Source: Asterias rubens
Taxonomy: Eukaryota > Echinodermata > Asteroidea > Forcipulatida > Asteriidae
DNA: 64,000 nucleotides
Direction of reading: 5' to 3'
NCBI RefSeq assembly: GCF_902459465.1
Contig: NC_047083.1
Location: 9,911,526-9,975,525, forward strand
Positions 35,187 through 47,504 of the stretch are shown here, piece after piece (position 1 is the first letter of the stretch; every line of letters starts with the position of its first letter). The position numbers were made by a program, and so were the translations under genes. A model generated the notes under the pieces. The model did no database searches. It was given only the letters and a program-made list of their open reading frames with translations, and was not told where the DNA came from.

Positions 35187-35385
35187 CTAAGCACCAAGTA
35201 CTGTTGGAAAAGATGTCCAAGATACGTCTGCAATCCTGTCAGGATGTTCACTGAGTTTACAACAGTCTCTTATTTCCTGGTAGAATGCAGGATTCAGTCG
35301 CAACAAATACAGTCACAAAAACACCTACGTAGCAAGTTTGTACTATGTACTGTGCAGGGTGTGTCCACAGTTGCTGGATCAATGT
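35187..35385 (-). other. probable non-coding first exon of TRIM2
   Basis: Conserved GTGAGT donor at 35181-35186 on the minus strand, preceded by the same exon-like block as in TRIM1. The 5' end is not determined. Confidence 0.35.
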
Positions 35386-35399
35386 AAAACGTACAACGT

Positions 35400-35735
35400 A
35401 CTGCAATACTGTATGTTGACAATGAACTTCAGTGTCAAAGGTCATGGAGCTAGCGATAATGCACGTCTGTTTGATGTCTGGGCTGTTTTAACAATGAACT
35501 TGGCAGTGTACATGGTGTAAACAACTCCATGAGTGTACAACAACACATAGTGAACGTACAACGTACTGTAGTAGGCTACAGTGTGTTGACAATAAACTTT
35601 AGTGTCAAAGGTCATGGAGCTAGCGATACTACACGTCTGTTTGATGTCTGGGCTGTTTTAACAATGAACTTGGCAGTGTACATGGTGTAAACAACTCCAT
35701 GAGTGTACAACAATACATAGAGAGATGAAGTTGTA
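35400..35735. repeat. upstream tandem duplication (TRIM2), without G runs
   Basis: Two units with tcaaaggtcatggagctagc and ggcagtgtacatggtg, as upstream of TRIM1, but reading gatgtctgggctg where TRIM1 has poly-G. Confidence 0.7.
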
Positions 35736-35766
35736 AAGAGTGATAAAGAAATAAGGTTATTATTAC

Positions 35767-36010
35767 TATTCATAGAGCTGCTAAGCACAAAAAATTGCTT
35801 AGCATGACATTTCTTGGTAAAAACAGGATTACCAACCAAATTTTCATTTGTTGCGTATTGCTTGATACTTATGTTCAGCTGTTGTTTGCTAAATCCTGAA
35901 AATCACGTGAAAATTTGGTTGGTAATCCTGTTTTTAACGAGGAACAAATTTCATGCTAAGCAAAATTTGGTGCTTACAGGCTTACAGGCTTACATGAAAT
36001 TGAGCCCTGT
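35767..36010. mobile_element. palindromic repeat (family C), TRIM2 upstream
   Basis: Counterpart of 28257-28490 with the same arms; it has a small local triplication of gcttacag near 35970. Confidence 0.7.
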
Positions 36011-36342
36011 ATGCTACGGGAAATGAAACAGTACACAGGTGCACTTTCGTATTCTATTTCAAGTCAGATTATAAAACCATGACTTGTCTCAAATCATTTT
36101 GTGATGAAATCACAGCAACTAAAATAAAAATGTACAACCGAGTTATTCTTTGCCCAATTGGTGCTAAGCACAAGTTCATTTTATGCTAGAGTCCCATAGC
36201 AAATTGTGCTGAGCAGAATTTCACGTTAATTATAGAATCTAGAAGTATATAACCAACTTATTGACTCAGAATAATCATTTAAAGAATACTGTCATGATCA
36301 AACATTGTGAATGTATGGAATTATGAACTTTAAAAAATGATT

Positions 36343-36455
36343 TGGGGTTGAAAAAAGGAAAATTGTCTAGAGTGGGACTCAAACCAACCACCTCCAGATT
36401 TATGCCGGTGCTCTACCGACTGATGGAGCTAGTCTATGTTGGCGGTCTTCCAATT
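36343..36455 (-). mobile_element. tRNA-derived SINE (type 1), minus strand
   Basis: Counterpart of 28824-28940, with a small deletion in the A-box region (gatggagctagtctatg). Confidence 0.7.
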
Positions 36456-36664
36456 TTATCAGTTTCTTTGTTCAGGGGTACCAAGTCATTCCAGCTTTTA
36501 TAAATGGCCACAAGATTTATACAAAATGCACACATATCAAGTTTGTACAATTGGAAAATACCTCTTGATCAGAGCAGTTTTTACAAGACAAGGAAATTGA
36601 ATAAGGAAGAGAGATGTGGAATAAATCTTCACATGACAAGAAATAACAATAGAGTAGGAATCAT

Positions 36665-37190
36665 CTCCAGATTTATTGACAATGTCTAAAGTTGGGAGTA
36701 CAATAAGAGACAGTTACAGCATTCATCTAAAATAGTCTACATGAGCAATAATCAACTGCAATGTCAATCTTGGTTATATATACAATGTCTAAAGTTGAGA
36801 GTATAATAAGAAACAGATATAGCATTCATCTAAACAAGTCTACATGAGCAATAATCAACTGCAATATCAATCTAGATTTATTGACAATGTCTAAAGTTGG
36901 GAGTACAATAAAAGACAGATATAGCATTCATCTAAACAAGTCTGCATGAGCAATAATCAACTGCAATGTCAATCTTGATTTATTAACAATGTCTAAAGTT
37001 GAGAGTACAATAAAAGACAGATATAGCATTCATCTAAACAAGTCTACATGAGCAATAATCAACTGCAATATCAATCTAGATTTATTGACAATGTCTAAAG
37101 TTGAGAGTACAATAAGAGACAGATATAGCATTCATCTAATTAAGTCTACATGAGCAATTAACTGCAATGTCAATCTTGGTTATATATACA
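36665..37190. repeat. about 102-bp tandem repeat, five units (TRIM3 3' flank)
   Basis: Starts of aatgtctaaagtt near 36682, 36785, 36887, 36989 and 37090. This is the longest version of this array in the window. Confidence 0.85.
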
Positions 37191-37597
37191 GATCAAACTT
37201 ACTCCAAAAACTACAATTCACCTACATTAAAGTCTGTGCAAATAATGATTTGAAATCATGGACAAAATAATTCTGTTGCAAGAGTCTCCTGAAACCCTCA
37301 TAAACAACAACAAAAGTACAAAATTGAAAGTTGGGATTATAAAAACAGAGAAGTACCATTAAATAAACTGACATGAGCAATAATCAACTAAAATGTCAAT
37401 CTTGGTTATATAGTCCTACAGATCAAACTTACTCCAAAAACCGCAATTCAACTACTTTACAGTCTAGTCAGTCTGTGCAAACAAGGATTTCTGTTGAAAG
37501 TGTCTCCCAGGTCCCTCCCATACAACAACAAAAAGAACAAAATTGAAAGTTGGGAACATAAAAACAGAGAAGTACCATTAAATAAATTTACATGAGC

Positions 37598-37720
37598 CGG
37601 GCTCGATTCAGACACTAGCCCGGCGTGCAATCACTAGTCAAGAGTGCCAAGTCACCACCAAGGGCTAGTGAAAATTTGTGCGGGCTGAGTCATAAGTACA
37701 GCTGACTAGCCCGACCGGCA
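37598..37720. mobile_element. GC-rich insertion, about 120 bp, unclassified
   Basis: The flank phrase atgagc-aataatcaa is interrupted by a GC-rich segment. It begins cgggctcgattcagacacta and ends gactagcccgaccggc, with ctagccc/gggcta motifs in both directions. The termini are loosely inverted. No family assigned. Confidence 0.5.
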
Positions 37721-37791
37721 ATAATCAATTGAAAGGTCAATCTTGGTTGTATACAGATCAAACTTACTCTAAAAACTAAAATTCACCTAAT

Positions 37792-38182
37792 TTAAAAGAA
37801 CACGTTGCCTTGGATCGGACGAGTTGGTCTATAAGAAGCGTTTGTAACCGTTTTTTATAAAATACATAATGGTTGGAAAGATGTTTTAAAAGTAGAATAC
37901 AATGATCCACACAAGTTTGCCTAGAAATTGCGTGGTTTTCCTTTTACTGCGCGAACTAACACGGTCGGCCATTTATGAAGTAAAAAATTTGACTCCCATA
38001 AATGGCCGACCGTGTTAGTCGACGAGGTAAAAGGAGCACCGTGCAGTTTAAAGGCATGTTGGTGTGGATCATTGTATTCTACTTTTAAAACATCTTTCTA
38101 CCCATATGCATTTTATAAAAAACAATTACAAACGCTTTTCAAAGACCAACTCGACCGATCCAAGGCAACGTGTTCCTTTAAA
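37792..38182. mobile_element. long-palindrome MITE (family E), about 390 bp
   Basis: The arms run nearly the whole length: aacacgttgccttggatcgg on the left and its complement ccgatccaaggcaacgtgtt on the right. Inner pairs include taacacggtcggccattta with taaatggccgaccgtgtta. TTTAA occurs at both edges. Found only in this spacer. Confidence 0.85.
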
Positions 38183-38552
38183 GTCTAGCCAGTCTGTGCA
38201 AACAATGATTTGAAATCATGAACAAAATGATTTCTGTTGCAAGAGTCTCCCGAATCACTCCCACACAACAACAAAAAGTACAAAAAGGAACGTTCAGGAG
38301 AAATGACCAATTAGGATGAAATCAAATGGCCACTTGTTTGTATTATTAACAGCTTTTATAAATGCAGGCCAGATATTACTAGAAATGATTAATCATTAAC
38401 GCATAATAGCGATGGATATAAATTATGATCTACTACATCTTCCAAATATACATTTGAGAAAGAACAATAACAAGATGGCTGCCGAAAAAAACAAAATCAC
38501 TAGTTATGAAGATAAGACCCAGATTTGAATGACCACATTAGATTTAAATAAA

Positions 38553-38925
38553 GGAACATTACAGAATTGGTTTTTGCTAACAAAACAGTTGCTGGCAGTG
38601 TAAGCACTTTATGTAATCCACCATACACATAAACTGACTAACCTGTAGAAGTTTGAGATCGATTGGCCATCTGGGTCACAAGAAAATAGTGAACAACCAA
38701 TAACACATTCTGCATAACAATGTGACAACGATGCAAAACAAAAAATGAATAAACCTCCAAAAGGGAAATTGGTTTTATTTATTTCTCATCAAATGACATT
38801 TCAGACATAAATACTTCAAGTGATGTGTTTCACTAATCATCATTAGACCGTGTAAGTTTTATGTAAATCTGTGATCTTAGACAAGTTTTTTTTCTCTTAC
38901 CAATTCAGTAATGTTCCTATAAATG
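38553..38925 (+). mobile_element. MITE family B, complete copy
   Basis: Left end aaaggaacattacagaattg, right end accaattcagtaatgttcct. This copy defines the family whose fragments lie at 15922, 22540, 29732 and 54170. A shorter relative lies in NOSIP-A intron sequence at about 18768-18860. Confidence 0.75.
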
Positions 38926-39539
38926 TAAAGATAACAATAAAATAAACAATTCACATTCTTTGGATGTTATGGCAGTTTCATTCATTGTTTACAACTTTTT
39001 CCAACAATAAATGGGAATTTATTTACGAAGCAAATATGGCGAATATACAATAGTTAGCTTTATTACATTTTGATGAGTAATAATTATTTTCAAAGCAACT
39101 CGTTGCATGCAATGTTGAACTTCATAGAATGCTTCTCTTATCAAAAGGAAAAGGTTGCAATACAAATGAACAACAACATAATATAACAATCAACCCTTTG
39201 CATGCTACTATTTCTTGCAAAAACTATTTACTGACCAAAGGAATGTTTTTACAAAACCACTTATAATAGACAAGCCTGTATCAAGATATTTTTTTCCCAA
39301 AACAACATTTTACTGCAAAATGCAAAACAAATCAACAATTACAGTTGATTAGCAACCATGTATTACAAAATTGATCCACTCAATGTCATAATATTGAGAA
39401 TTGAAAATTAATGGTTATAATATAAGAACTTTTTAGTGAACAATTTGCATATTTTGGGGATTTAATTTGATTGACATATTTTAGTGGTCAGTCCAATCCA
39501 TGAGACAGTATTTGACCAATATCATCATTATAGATAAGA

Positions 39540-42146
39540 TTACACCTTGTTATAAATCTTCACTGATTTGCAATCTGCCACTGCAAGCTGCTGACCATCT
39601 GATGTCAATGAGATTCCATATGGGTTAAACAGACCCTGAGCAATACAGCTGAGAAATCTCCCCTGAGTGTCATACTGATGAATATGACCAGTGGTAAACC
39701 CATTGCACACTGCAATGTAGATAGCTGAGCTGTCACAGCATACACCTCTGCAGGATTGATAATGTTGACTATTGATCTTTGGATTGATGCTGAATAATAA
39801 AGTACCAGTGAGTTCAACAATGTCTTCTTGTTTCCCCTCACCACTGACTACAACTCTGTCCTTGTTGTCAATGGCCAAGTAGCAAGGTATAGTCTTAACT
39901 GAAACAGTGTCAATGAGTGAACCATCACTGGATCTGTGTTTAGTTATAACTGACCTCCCCATATCCCCCACAATGATTGATGTATCCTTCATGATTGCTA
40001 CACTGCAGAGGTCTACTGATGTCTTGCCCACTTCACTATGAGGCACTGTGTGGAATTCAAACATCTTGGTGCCATTCCTATTGTACATCTTGCCAGAGTC
40101 CGTCCTATCTACAATCACTAACTGATTCTGGAATGCAGCAACAGCCCGAGGGACTGGAAAACAAAAGAACAAATGGATAGGACCCAATATAATGAATGAT
40201 GATTCATTTGTAAACCACAATGTACTTTACATTATTTTGATTTTTGTACAAATACAAAGATTTTTTTTGGTTAAATGTTTCCTGTGTTGTAAAAGCTCTT
40301 TGAAAGTTGCTTCCAATTCAACTGTATACAGTCTGACAGTATAACAATGACAACAATTTCTACTGATTGAAATTGTACTGAATTCACTCTTTTTAACTTT
40401 TTACCTTTTTTCCAAGATTTTACCTAAATTGCATTTCTTATTGATATTTATTTTAATCATTTTGTATAAACTTCCTTTGTTGGTGTTGGATAGAGGAATG
40501 TCAATTATTGAGAATGACAGCAGCAGAGTGGATTTAGTGATCATGCAGCGGATGAATGTAGTCCTAGTCTACAAGGTACAGTAAAATAGCAAGAACCATT
40601 CAATTTCATGACATACAGTTTGACTACCTTCCATGGAAACCTTGTATTGATCACAACCAATGCTGTGATGTTAAAACATTTTAATGGTTGACTTGAGTTG
40701 AGATCTGCAAACAATGTTTGGTAAATATTCTCAGATTTGTTTGTGGTATTGGATTGGAATAAATCCTTATTTTAATGGAATACTCTTTGACTGTCAACCT
40801 GAAAACTAATTATTCAAGAGTACGTTTTGCGAAGTTTTATCTGAGATTTACAACAATATACCTCTGGTTAAAAGATTTGTAAGGAACTTACAGTGTGATA
40901 TTGGGATAGATTTCTAATCGAGTCTACTTGTGTCGTAGATGCAGTCTGCCACTGCCATCTCATCCCCAGGTACAGAGGCATCAATGTCATAAGCCCACTT
41001 GATTCCTTCATCATACTCCAAACCAAGCTCCCACTTTCGCTCCTTCGTACTCAGGTTACCCAGGGAGATGTCACAAACTCCTGGGGTGAATCCCAGATCG
41101 TCCAGGGTCAAATCTATCTTGGGTTGATTTTGATCTCCAAGTAATTTCAAGTCCTTACTGATTGTTGGATAGCTTGCAAGGAAGTCAGGCACTGATGAAT
41201 TCTTGCTGATGTCTTTGGCAGTCTGCAGTGAATGATTTATTTGCTGTGAGTTTAGACGCACTGTTTGCTCAAAATCCTCCAATTTCTTGTTCCGATCTTT
41301 AAGGATAGTTTTTATTTCATCCATGATGCGACTCTCTTGAGCCGTTACCTCAGCCCTGATCTCATCCGCTCTGTTCTTCACCTCTGCCATGGTTCTCTTA
41401 GCTGCGATGTTGAGGTTGTCTTTCATTGTTGAGGCAGTTGCTTGAGATTGATCAAGCTTCTTCATGGTTTCTTCAAGGGGAGTAAAGAGTTGAGCCAATG
41501 ACTGTTTGTATGTGGATGAGGCTTGGTTGCAGTCAATATACTCATGTTGTGGTTTACAGTGATCTATGACAGTGCAATCTCTACAAATCATCACACCACA
41601 TGTTGTACAGTAGAACCTCATCACTTCACCTTCATGAGTTTGGCATTCTGGATGACGCTTTGGTTTTGTCTTTTTCATTGCAATCTTTCCATCACTAATA
41701 TCTTTCAAAGTCGCTACTGTATGGCTTGCTGATGCTGGAATTTGATTGTGTATTTCATTGCAGTTTGCACAGATGATCATGAGGCAGTCACAACAGAAAT
41801 ACGTTGCTTCATTTTTCTCCTTGCATAATTTACAGACCAACTTGCTGTTTGCAGATAAGCTGACCTGCTCCAGTTGACCTGCAAGACCAGTTAAAATGAA
41901 GTTACTCTTGAAATCTTCAACACCCGTCTCAGGAAGTTGTGTCTCCTTTCGACACAAAGGACAAATAAGCATCTTTGCATCTTTGTAGTTGGTAGTGTGA
42001 TATTCAAGTAAGCAGTGTTTACAGAAGCTGTGAAGACAGTCTAGTAGTTTGGGTTCTGTGTACTCCTCTTGACAAATACTGCACTCCAGATAATCCTTTC
42101 GGATTTTCTCCAGAGCTGAACCTTGTGATGGTTTAGAAAATGCCAT
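39540..42146 (-). CDS. TRIM3: RING-B-box-coiled-coil gene with premature stop before the propeller exon
   Basis: Start ATG at 42146. The long exon runs to a GTAAGT donor at 40886-40891 (exon end 40892), but a TAG at 40914-40916 ends translation at 410 residues. TRIM2 has AAG at the aligned codon. An in-frame loss of six codons just before it removes the NWKNRVV strand of the propeller. The second exon, 39540-40153, is still open, in phase and ends SVKIYNKV. The product keeps RING (CSICQEEYTEPK), both B-boxes and coiled coil, with only the first propeller strands. B-box 2 is unusual: RFYCTTCGVMICRDC, where the other copies read WFYCKTCSMMICQAC. It may be a decayed gene or a truncated, potentially dominant-negative TRIM; stop readthrough or RNA editing is unlikely. 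Confidence 0.88.
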
Positions 42147-42240
42147 TTTGATCTGAATAAAAAAAAAGCACAATTAACAAACTAATTAATCAAATATTAT
42201 AAATCGCAAGGGAATCTGACTAGGTAAATTTTAAATCATA

Positions 42241-42459
42241 TGGGGTTGAACTAAGAAAATTGGACTAGAGTCAGACTCGAACCAGCGATCTCCGGAGTAA
42301 CGTGTCGGCGCTCTACCTACTGAGCTATCTAGCCAACATAGAGTGACAAACAACACATGGCTTATAGCTCAGTTGGTAGAGCGCCAGCACATATTATCTG
42401 GAGGCAGTTGGTTCAAGTCACACTCTAGTAAATATTTCTTTGTTCAACCTCAAATAAAA
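42241..42459. mobile_element. head-to-head SINE pair, TRIM3 5' intron
   Basis: Minus-strand SINE 42241-42342 and plus-strand SINE 42359-42459, near-identical to the TRIM4 pair. Confidence 0.75.
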
Positions 42460-43067
42460 AGACTTAACATTCAGTCTGCACAAACAGCTGATTGCTATTC
42501 TACATCAAAATGAACCATGCATCATACATTAGATGGGAATGTAATGAAGCATTAACATTCTAAGTAAGACTGAAGATTTCTTTGATGTAGCATTTTGCAA
42601 TCAGCATTTAAGCAACCATAAGCATACATTTAGTCAGCTAACAAAAATAATTTAATACTAATTGGATTTGGAACTCTTTGGTTCAGCACTGAATATTGGG
42701 GATGCCAAATATAATAATATGAACTATGGAAATCAAGTCTTTCTGATTAAATGGTTGAGAACACTACGGTGCAAGTATTTTACAATATTTTGTTACAAAT
42801 AAGTGGATCTGCTGCACTTTTCTTGAAAATAGCTATTTTTGTCTAGCAGTTTAAGCATAAAAATAATTTATGTCTCACTGAGATTATTTTTGTGACTTTG
42901 TTTTACTATAAGTATAATTTCTCAAAAACTACACATCCTCAGCAAGCATAAAATTTTGTAAAAAAACTGCACAAATTAAGTGGTATTGCTATACAATCTT
43001 ATGCCTGTTTTAAATAAGCTGGCAAAGTATTTTAGCAAAAATGAATCAGATTGTGATCTGAACTCAC

Positions 43068-43270
43068 CTAAGCACTTAGTATTGTTCAAAAAGATGTCCA
43101 AGATACGTCTGCAATCCTGTCAGAATGTTCACTGAGTTAACAGCAGTCTCTTATTTCCTGGTAGAACGCAGGATTATGTCGCAACAAATACAGTCCCAAA
43201 AACACCTACGTAGCAAGTTTGTATTATATTATGTACTTTGCAGGGTGTGTCCACAGTTGCTGGATCAATA
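43068..43270 (-). other. probable non-coding first exon of TRIM3
   Basis: GTGAGT donor at 43062-43067 on the minus strand with the conserved exon-like block upstream of it; 5' limit unknown. Confidence 0.35.
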
Positions 43271-43555
43271 CATATACATGTACAGTGTACAACTTTGGTA
43301 CTGCAGTACTGTACATTGTGTATGTTGACACTGAACTTCAGTGTCAAAGGTCATGGAGCTAGCGATACTGCACCTCTGTGTGTTGTCTGAGCTGTTATCA
43401 ATGAACTTGGCAGTGTATTGTACATGGTGTACTGTAAACAACTCCATGGGTGCACAATACGATACATACATAGAGTGATGAAGTTGTAAAGAGCGATACA
43501 GAAATAGGTTATTATATATATTACTACCGTCTACAGTATGAAAGGTCTGGACCCA

Positions 43556-43770
43556 ATTTCATAGAGCTGCTAAGCACAATTAAATTTCTTCTCTGGTAAA
43601 AACAGGATTATCAACCAAATTTTCATTTGTTGCATTGCTTGATACTTAGCTGTTTGCTAAATCCTGAAAATCTTGTGGAAATTTGGTTTGTAATCCTGTT
43701 TTTAACAAGGAAGAAATTCCATGCTAAGCAAATGTTTGTGCTTACAGGCTTTATGAAATAGGGCCCTGTA
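43556..43770. mobile_element. palindromic repeat (family C), TRIM3 upstream
   Basis: Same arms as 28257-28490. The counterpart upstream of TRIM4 is 59843-60055. Confidence 0.7.
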
Positions 43771-43911
43771 TGCTACAGGAAATATAACTATACACAGGTG
43801 CACTTTAGTATTTTATTTCAAGTCAGATTATTAAAAACCATGACTTGTCTCAAATCATTTTGTGATGAAATCACAGCAACTAAAATAAAAATGTACACCA
43901 GAGTTCTTCTT

Positions 43912-44955
43912 TCGCGATAAACGGAAATCAAAGTTGGGGACCGAAAACATATGAGGGTCGATAACGTATGATGCTACGATACGATGTCAATACGATACTA
44001 TCGTCGTTAGTTAGACTACTCGTAAATTCTTCAACCTCGATTTAGTTTATTATTAATTCAATTAAATTGTAAGTTACAAAAATACACAAAATACCATTCA
44101 CTCATGAAAAACTCAGGGTCCAAATTTCAGACTTACAAAATGGTCCATGTGATGCCAAAAAGCTTGTAAAACTAAAAAAAAAGGTTTTTGACAGCACCAA
44201 ATTTGCGCAAGTCTTTAACTTTGCGTGGAACATCTGGTGCGCAGGCTCACACCTGCGTGCACAATTTCAAGCGAGCCATCAAGTTTGCGCGCTCAGCGGA
44301 GGTTGAAGTTTGCGCGAGATCGAAGTTTGCGCCCTGTGTGTGCTGATTTATTGTGTCGTTTTGACCGTCACCCTACGTACACAATCAAATACGAGTAGTA
44401 CCTGTACCCTCAAAGGGGATATACAGATATTTTCTGCATATACACATGAGCACCATACTACTCGGAAACGAGTTTGCTAATCAAATTCACGTCTTAAAGG
44501 AGATTTTAATTTTTGATTAAAATTCACATTTGAAGAAAGATTACTAATAATTGAGGAATTTTGTCATAGTAAATTAATTTTTTTAAATTAGTATTATTAA
44601 TTGGAATAAAAGAGGAAATAAATTGTAACTTTTTGATGTCTGCAGATTTTGGTTTGTGTTTCTCCCGACTGCTGAGAATGTAGTTTGGGAGAGTCACATG
44701 CATGTGTTAATTTCCAAGATGGCGGCCTCCATGATCAAGTTTCAACACAACTCCACATGGCAAAGAAATCCGCATGGCAGTGTTGCTCGTTTCTCAGTCT
44801 GATCAGTCTTTACCGCTACATTAATATCTAAATAGGACAGAAGTTCAAAAAATTTCTACCAAAATGAGCGCTCTTGAGGTTTTTGACAGTTTCGAAAATG
44901 TGGCGAAAGCGGCTGAAAAAGAAGAAAACAGCTGGTGCAGTTTGGTGAAAACGCG
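43912..44955 (+). promoter_or_regulatory. block P, copy B: promoter-like segment
   Basis: This 1.04-kb segment is absent between the corresponding flanks of copies 1 and 2 and joins TRIM flank to NOSIP flank. It contains repeated aagtttgcgc phrases (44225-44340) and, at 44715-44727, caagatggcggcc, which matches the known YY1 core found near transcription starts. It ends in the short open frame at 44864. Promoter function is inferred from these signals only. Confidence 0.5.
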
Positions 44956-44989
44956 AAGACACAGTGCCAGTTATGACTCGTTAGAATAA
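44864..44989 (+). CDS. short open frame, possible orphan first coding exon (copy B)
   Basis: ATG in acceptable context (ccaaaATGa), 41 codons then TAA. The peptide starts MSALEVFDSFENVAKAAEKE, is acidic/Lys-rich and mixed in composition, and continues SWCSLVKTRRHSASYDSLE. A YY1-like site lies about 140 bp upstream. The last third crosses the boundary with the NOSIP 3' flank block: copy A at 13860 has the flank part but not the start. The real exon may therefore end near CSL, where a GTGAAA could serve as donor. I do not recognise the protein. The identical frame is at 61151-61276. Confidence 0.35.
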   Translation: MSALEVFDSFENVAKAAEKEENSWCSLVKTRRHSASYDSLE

Positions 44990-47503
44990 TGGCATTGTGG
45001 AAATATTATGGGGAAATCTAACCACAACAAATTAGAAGAACATCAATCATTCCTATTCAATCAGAATGTTATGCAATCGACAGACGGCCGGGCAAGAGAC
45101 ATGACTCTTGCTTGGCGTCGTTCATTCAACTTTCAAGATTCAACAAAACTTACTCAAAATGCCGGGTGGTCTGCCTGAAATTTACACCCATTCTCCGGCT
45201 GGCTGTTCTCTGTGATTTGATGTGAATTCCCATGGTGACACTTGCATTCGCAGACGACAGACAGCAAACAGAATATTGATTTAAAAAGAAATGTTTCCAT
45301 CACAACAATAAACGCTTTTTTTCGTTGCAGAAGTCAAAACAACAACTAGCAGTCTTAGTCCCCAATCGTGTTCCATTAGTGCTTGTTTCTTCATACTAAT
45401 ATCTACGTAATAAAAATACTTTAGGTACCATACTAATTCTGTAACTTCTCAAAAGAGGGCGCTGCTTACATTTTGTCGCAATTTTTTGTCGACCCGCGTC
45501 AGAAATAATTACGCCCCCCCCCCCAGTTTAAGAATTTAAATACAAGAACTACATGTATTCATTATTGAGTTAAAACGGCAAAAATCTATGAATTTATCGT
45601 CAACAGATGAGTTATTATTTTCCTGGGTCCAATGCTTCCTCCAATACTCAAAAATAATGGAAACAAGATAAAAAGCCTTAAAAAAGGGGGCGTGATTCAC
45701 GGGGCCACCGTCGTTCATATAAAACCACCCCCTCTATGTTTATCGTTCCTTAAATTATTTTCCCCTTTTTGGGGGAGGGGGAAAGGCACTGGAAATTTTG
45801 TGGGAGGCGCCCCTCCCCTTCCCTGCCGGCTACGCGCCGCTGCCTGCTTGGGTGACTCCTATACAAGAGATAGGACTAGGTGGTGATCGCAAATTTCGCT
45901 AACCCTAGTTTCGAAATGTGTGACCCGCTCCCTGCGCCCAATTTCATGAAACATGCTAAGCAAAATTCTGCCTGACAAAAAAAAATACACAATATTTTGC
46001 TAAGCAAAATAAAAAAAGTTAATTGAGTGGTCACAACAATGTCAGTGGGCTGGTAGCCCGTTTCTGTAATGGCAATTTTTTGTCTATGCTTATGTGAGTT
46101 TTTGTGCTTACAGGTTTTTATAAAATCCTTAGCCTTGGTGTCAGTGTCAACATGACCTAGGGGGCTGGGGGGGGGGGGGAGGGGGGACACACTGGTTGAT
46201 GAGTTAGTCTAACTACTTTCAGACCCAGAAATCTCAACGTTCAAGGTTTTTGAAAGGGGGGGGGAGGGAGCACCAAAAGTCAGGATGGCTGCTTCCCTTT
46301 TAAGCATAAACTACAACCTGAAATCTTAAAAAAAAAAAAAAACATGTTTAGCAGAATAACAAAAATTGTAACAAATCTTTGGACAGGATTTGCCAAATGT
46401 TTTGAAATATTGATAATTTTTGGACAACATTTGAAACTAATTTTGCTCGTTGAATATTTGGGAAAATACTGACAACAGTTTTGTGTGAAGTTTTCCCCTC
46501 AACAAAATAAACTCTAGTAAAGAAAATCAAAGGAATTGACTCAAAAAAATTAATTATTCACTACTGACCATGGAACAAATTATCTACATTTTAAAAACCT
46601 TTATTTTATTACAGACATTAAAATAATATTTAATTAACACAATTTAAAGGTAAATATTAAACTTGGCTTGCTGTCATAAATGAACAATCTGTGTTTTTCC
46701 TCAAATTTAATGTTAAAAATAACAACAAATTATACACATGAGCCTTTTATACACATACTTGTCATGTGTGCATTTATACCATAAATATTCTTTTGATTGG
46801 TAAACAGTTTGTAACAGCGAAGTCTATTTTCTTTTTCAAAAACTGCCATATTCTTGAGTCGGCCATTTTAAGTCTTACTCCCTGACTGACAGGGTTTTGG
46901 ATACACACAATGCTCATGAGAGTAACCAGACTGTTTTTGTCTACTGAGGAATATCTAATAGATGTAATTGAATTGTCAAACAGGCTTAAAGGAACATTAC
47001 AGAATTGTTTTTTGATAACAAAACAGTTGCTGGCAGTGTAAGAACTTTTTGTAATCCACCATATACATAAACTGACAAGGGTTTAGAAGTTTGAGATCGA
47101 TCAACCATCTGGATCAGAAGAATGATATTGTGCGCTTTCTGCATGGGGCTAGAAATAATTTCAGAGGGAAATATTTCACTGGGGAGGGGGCGTGGTTCCA
47201 GGTCAGGATATCACAAAGAGTTAAGACTAGTCTTATTTAGGACTAGCCTCAAGTTTTTAATATCTCCTAGGACTACTCCTAAATTAGGACTAGTCTTAAC
47301 TCTTTGTGAAATCAACCATAGGGGCCGATTTCACAAAGATCTAAGATTGATCTTAACTGCAAATCAATCATAGGTGCTTAGTAATGTGTGATGTCACAAT
47401 ACAAATCACCATGGTGATACTGACAACACATCTTACGATGAATCTTAGTGATTTGTGAAATCGGGCCCTGGAGCCGTAGACGTGATTTGTGGCAATCTTA
47501 ACA
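44956..47503. repeat. segmental duplication block (NOSIP 3' flank), copy B
   Basis: Matches 13860-16437, with small indels mostly in homopolymers. One deletion removes most of the agttttttta segment near 46365. The MITE family D pair lies at 47207-47469. Confidence 0.88.
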
Positions 47504-47504
47504 A

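Noticed and set aside
38469..38520. A second YY1-like start (acaagatggctgcc) with a short open frame
   Set aside because: The open frame is only about 17 codons and the region is TRIM spacer with no splice donor or other promoter sign.
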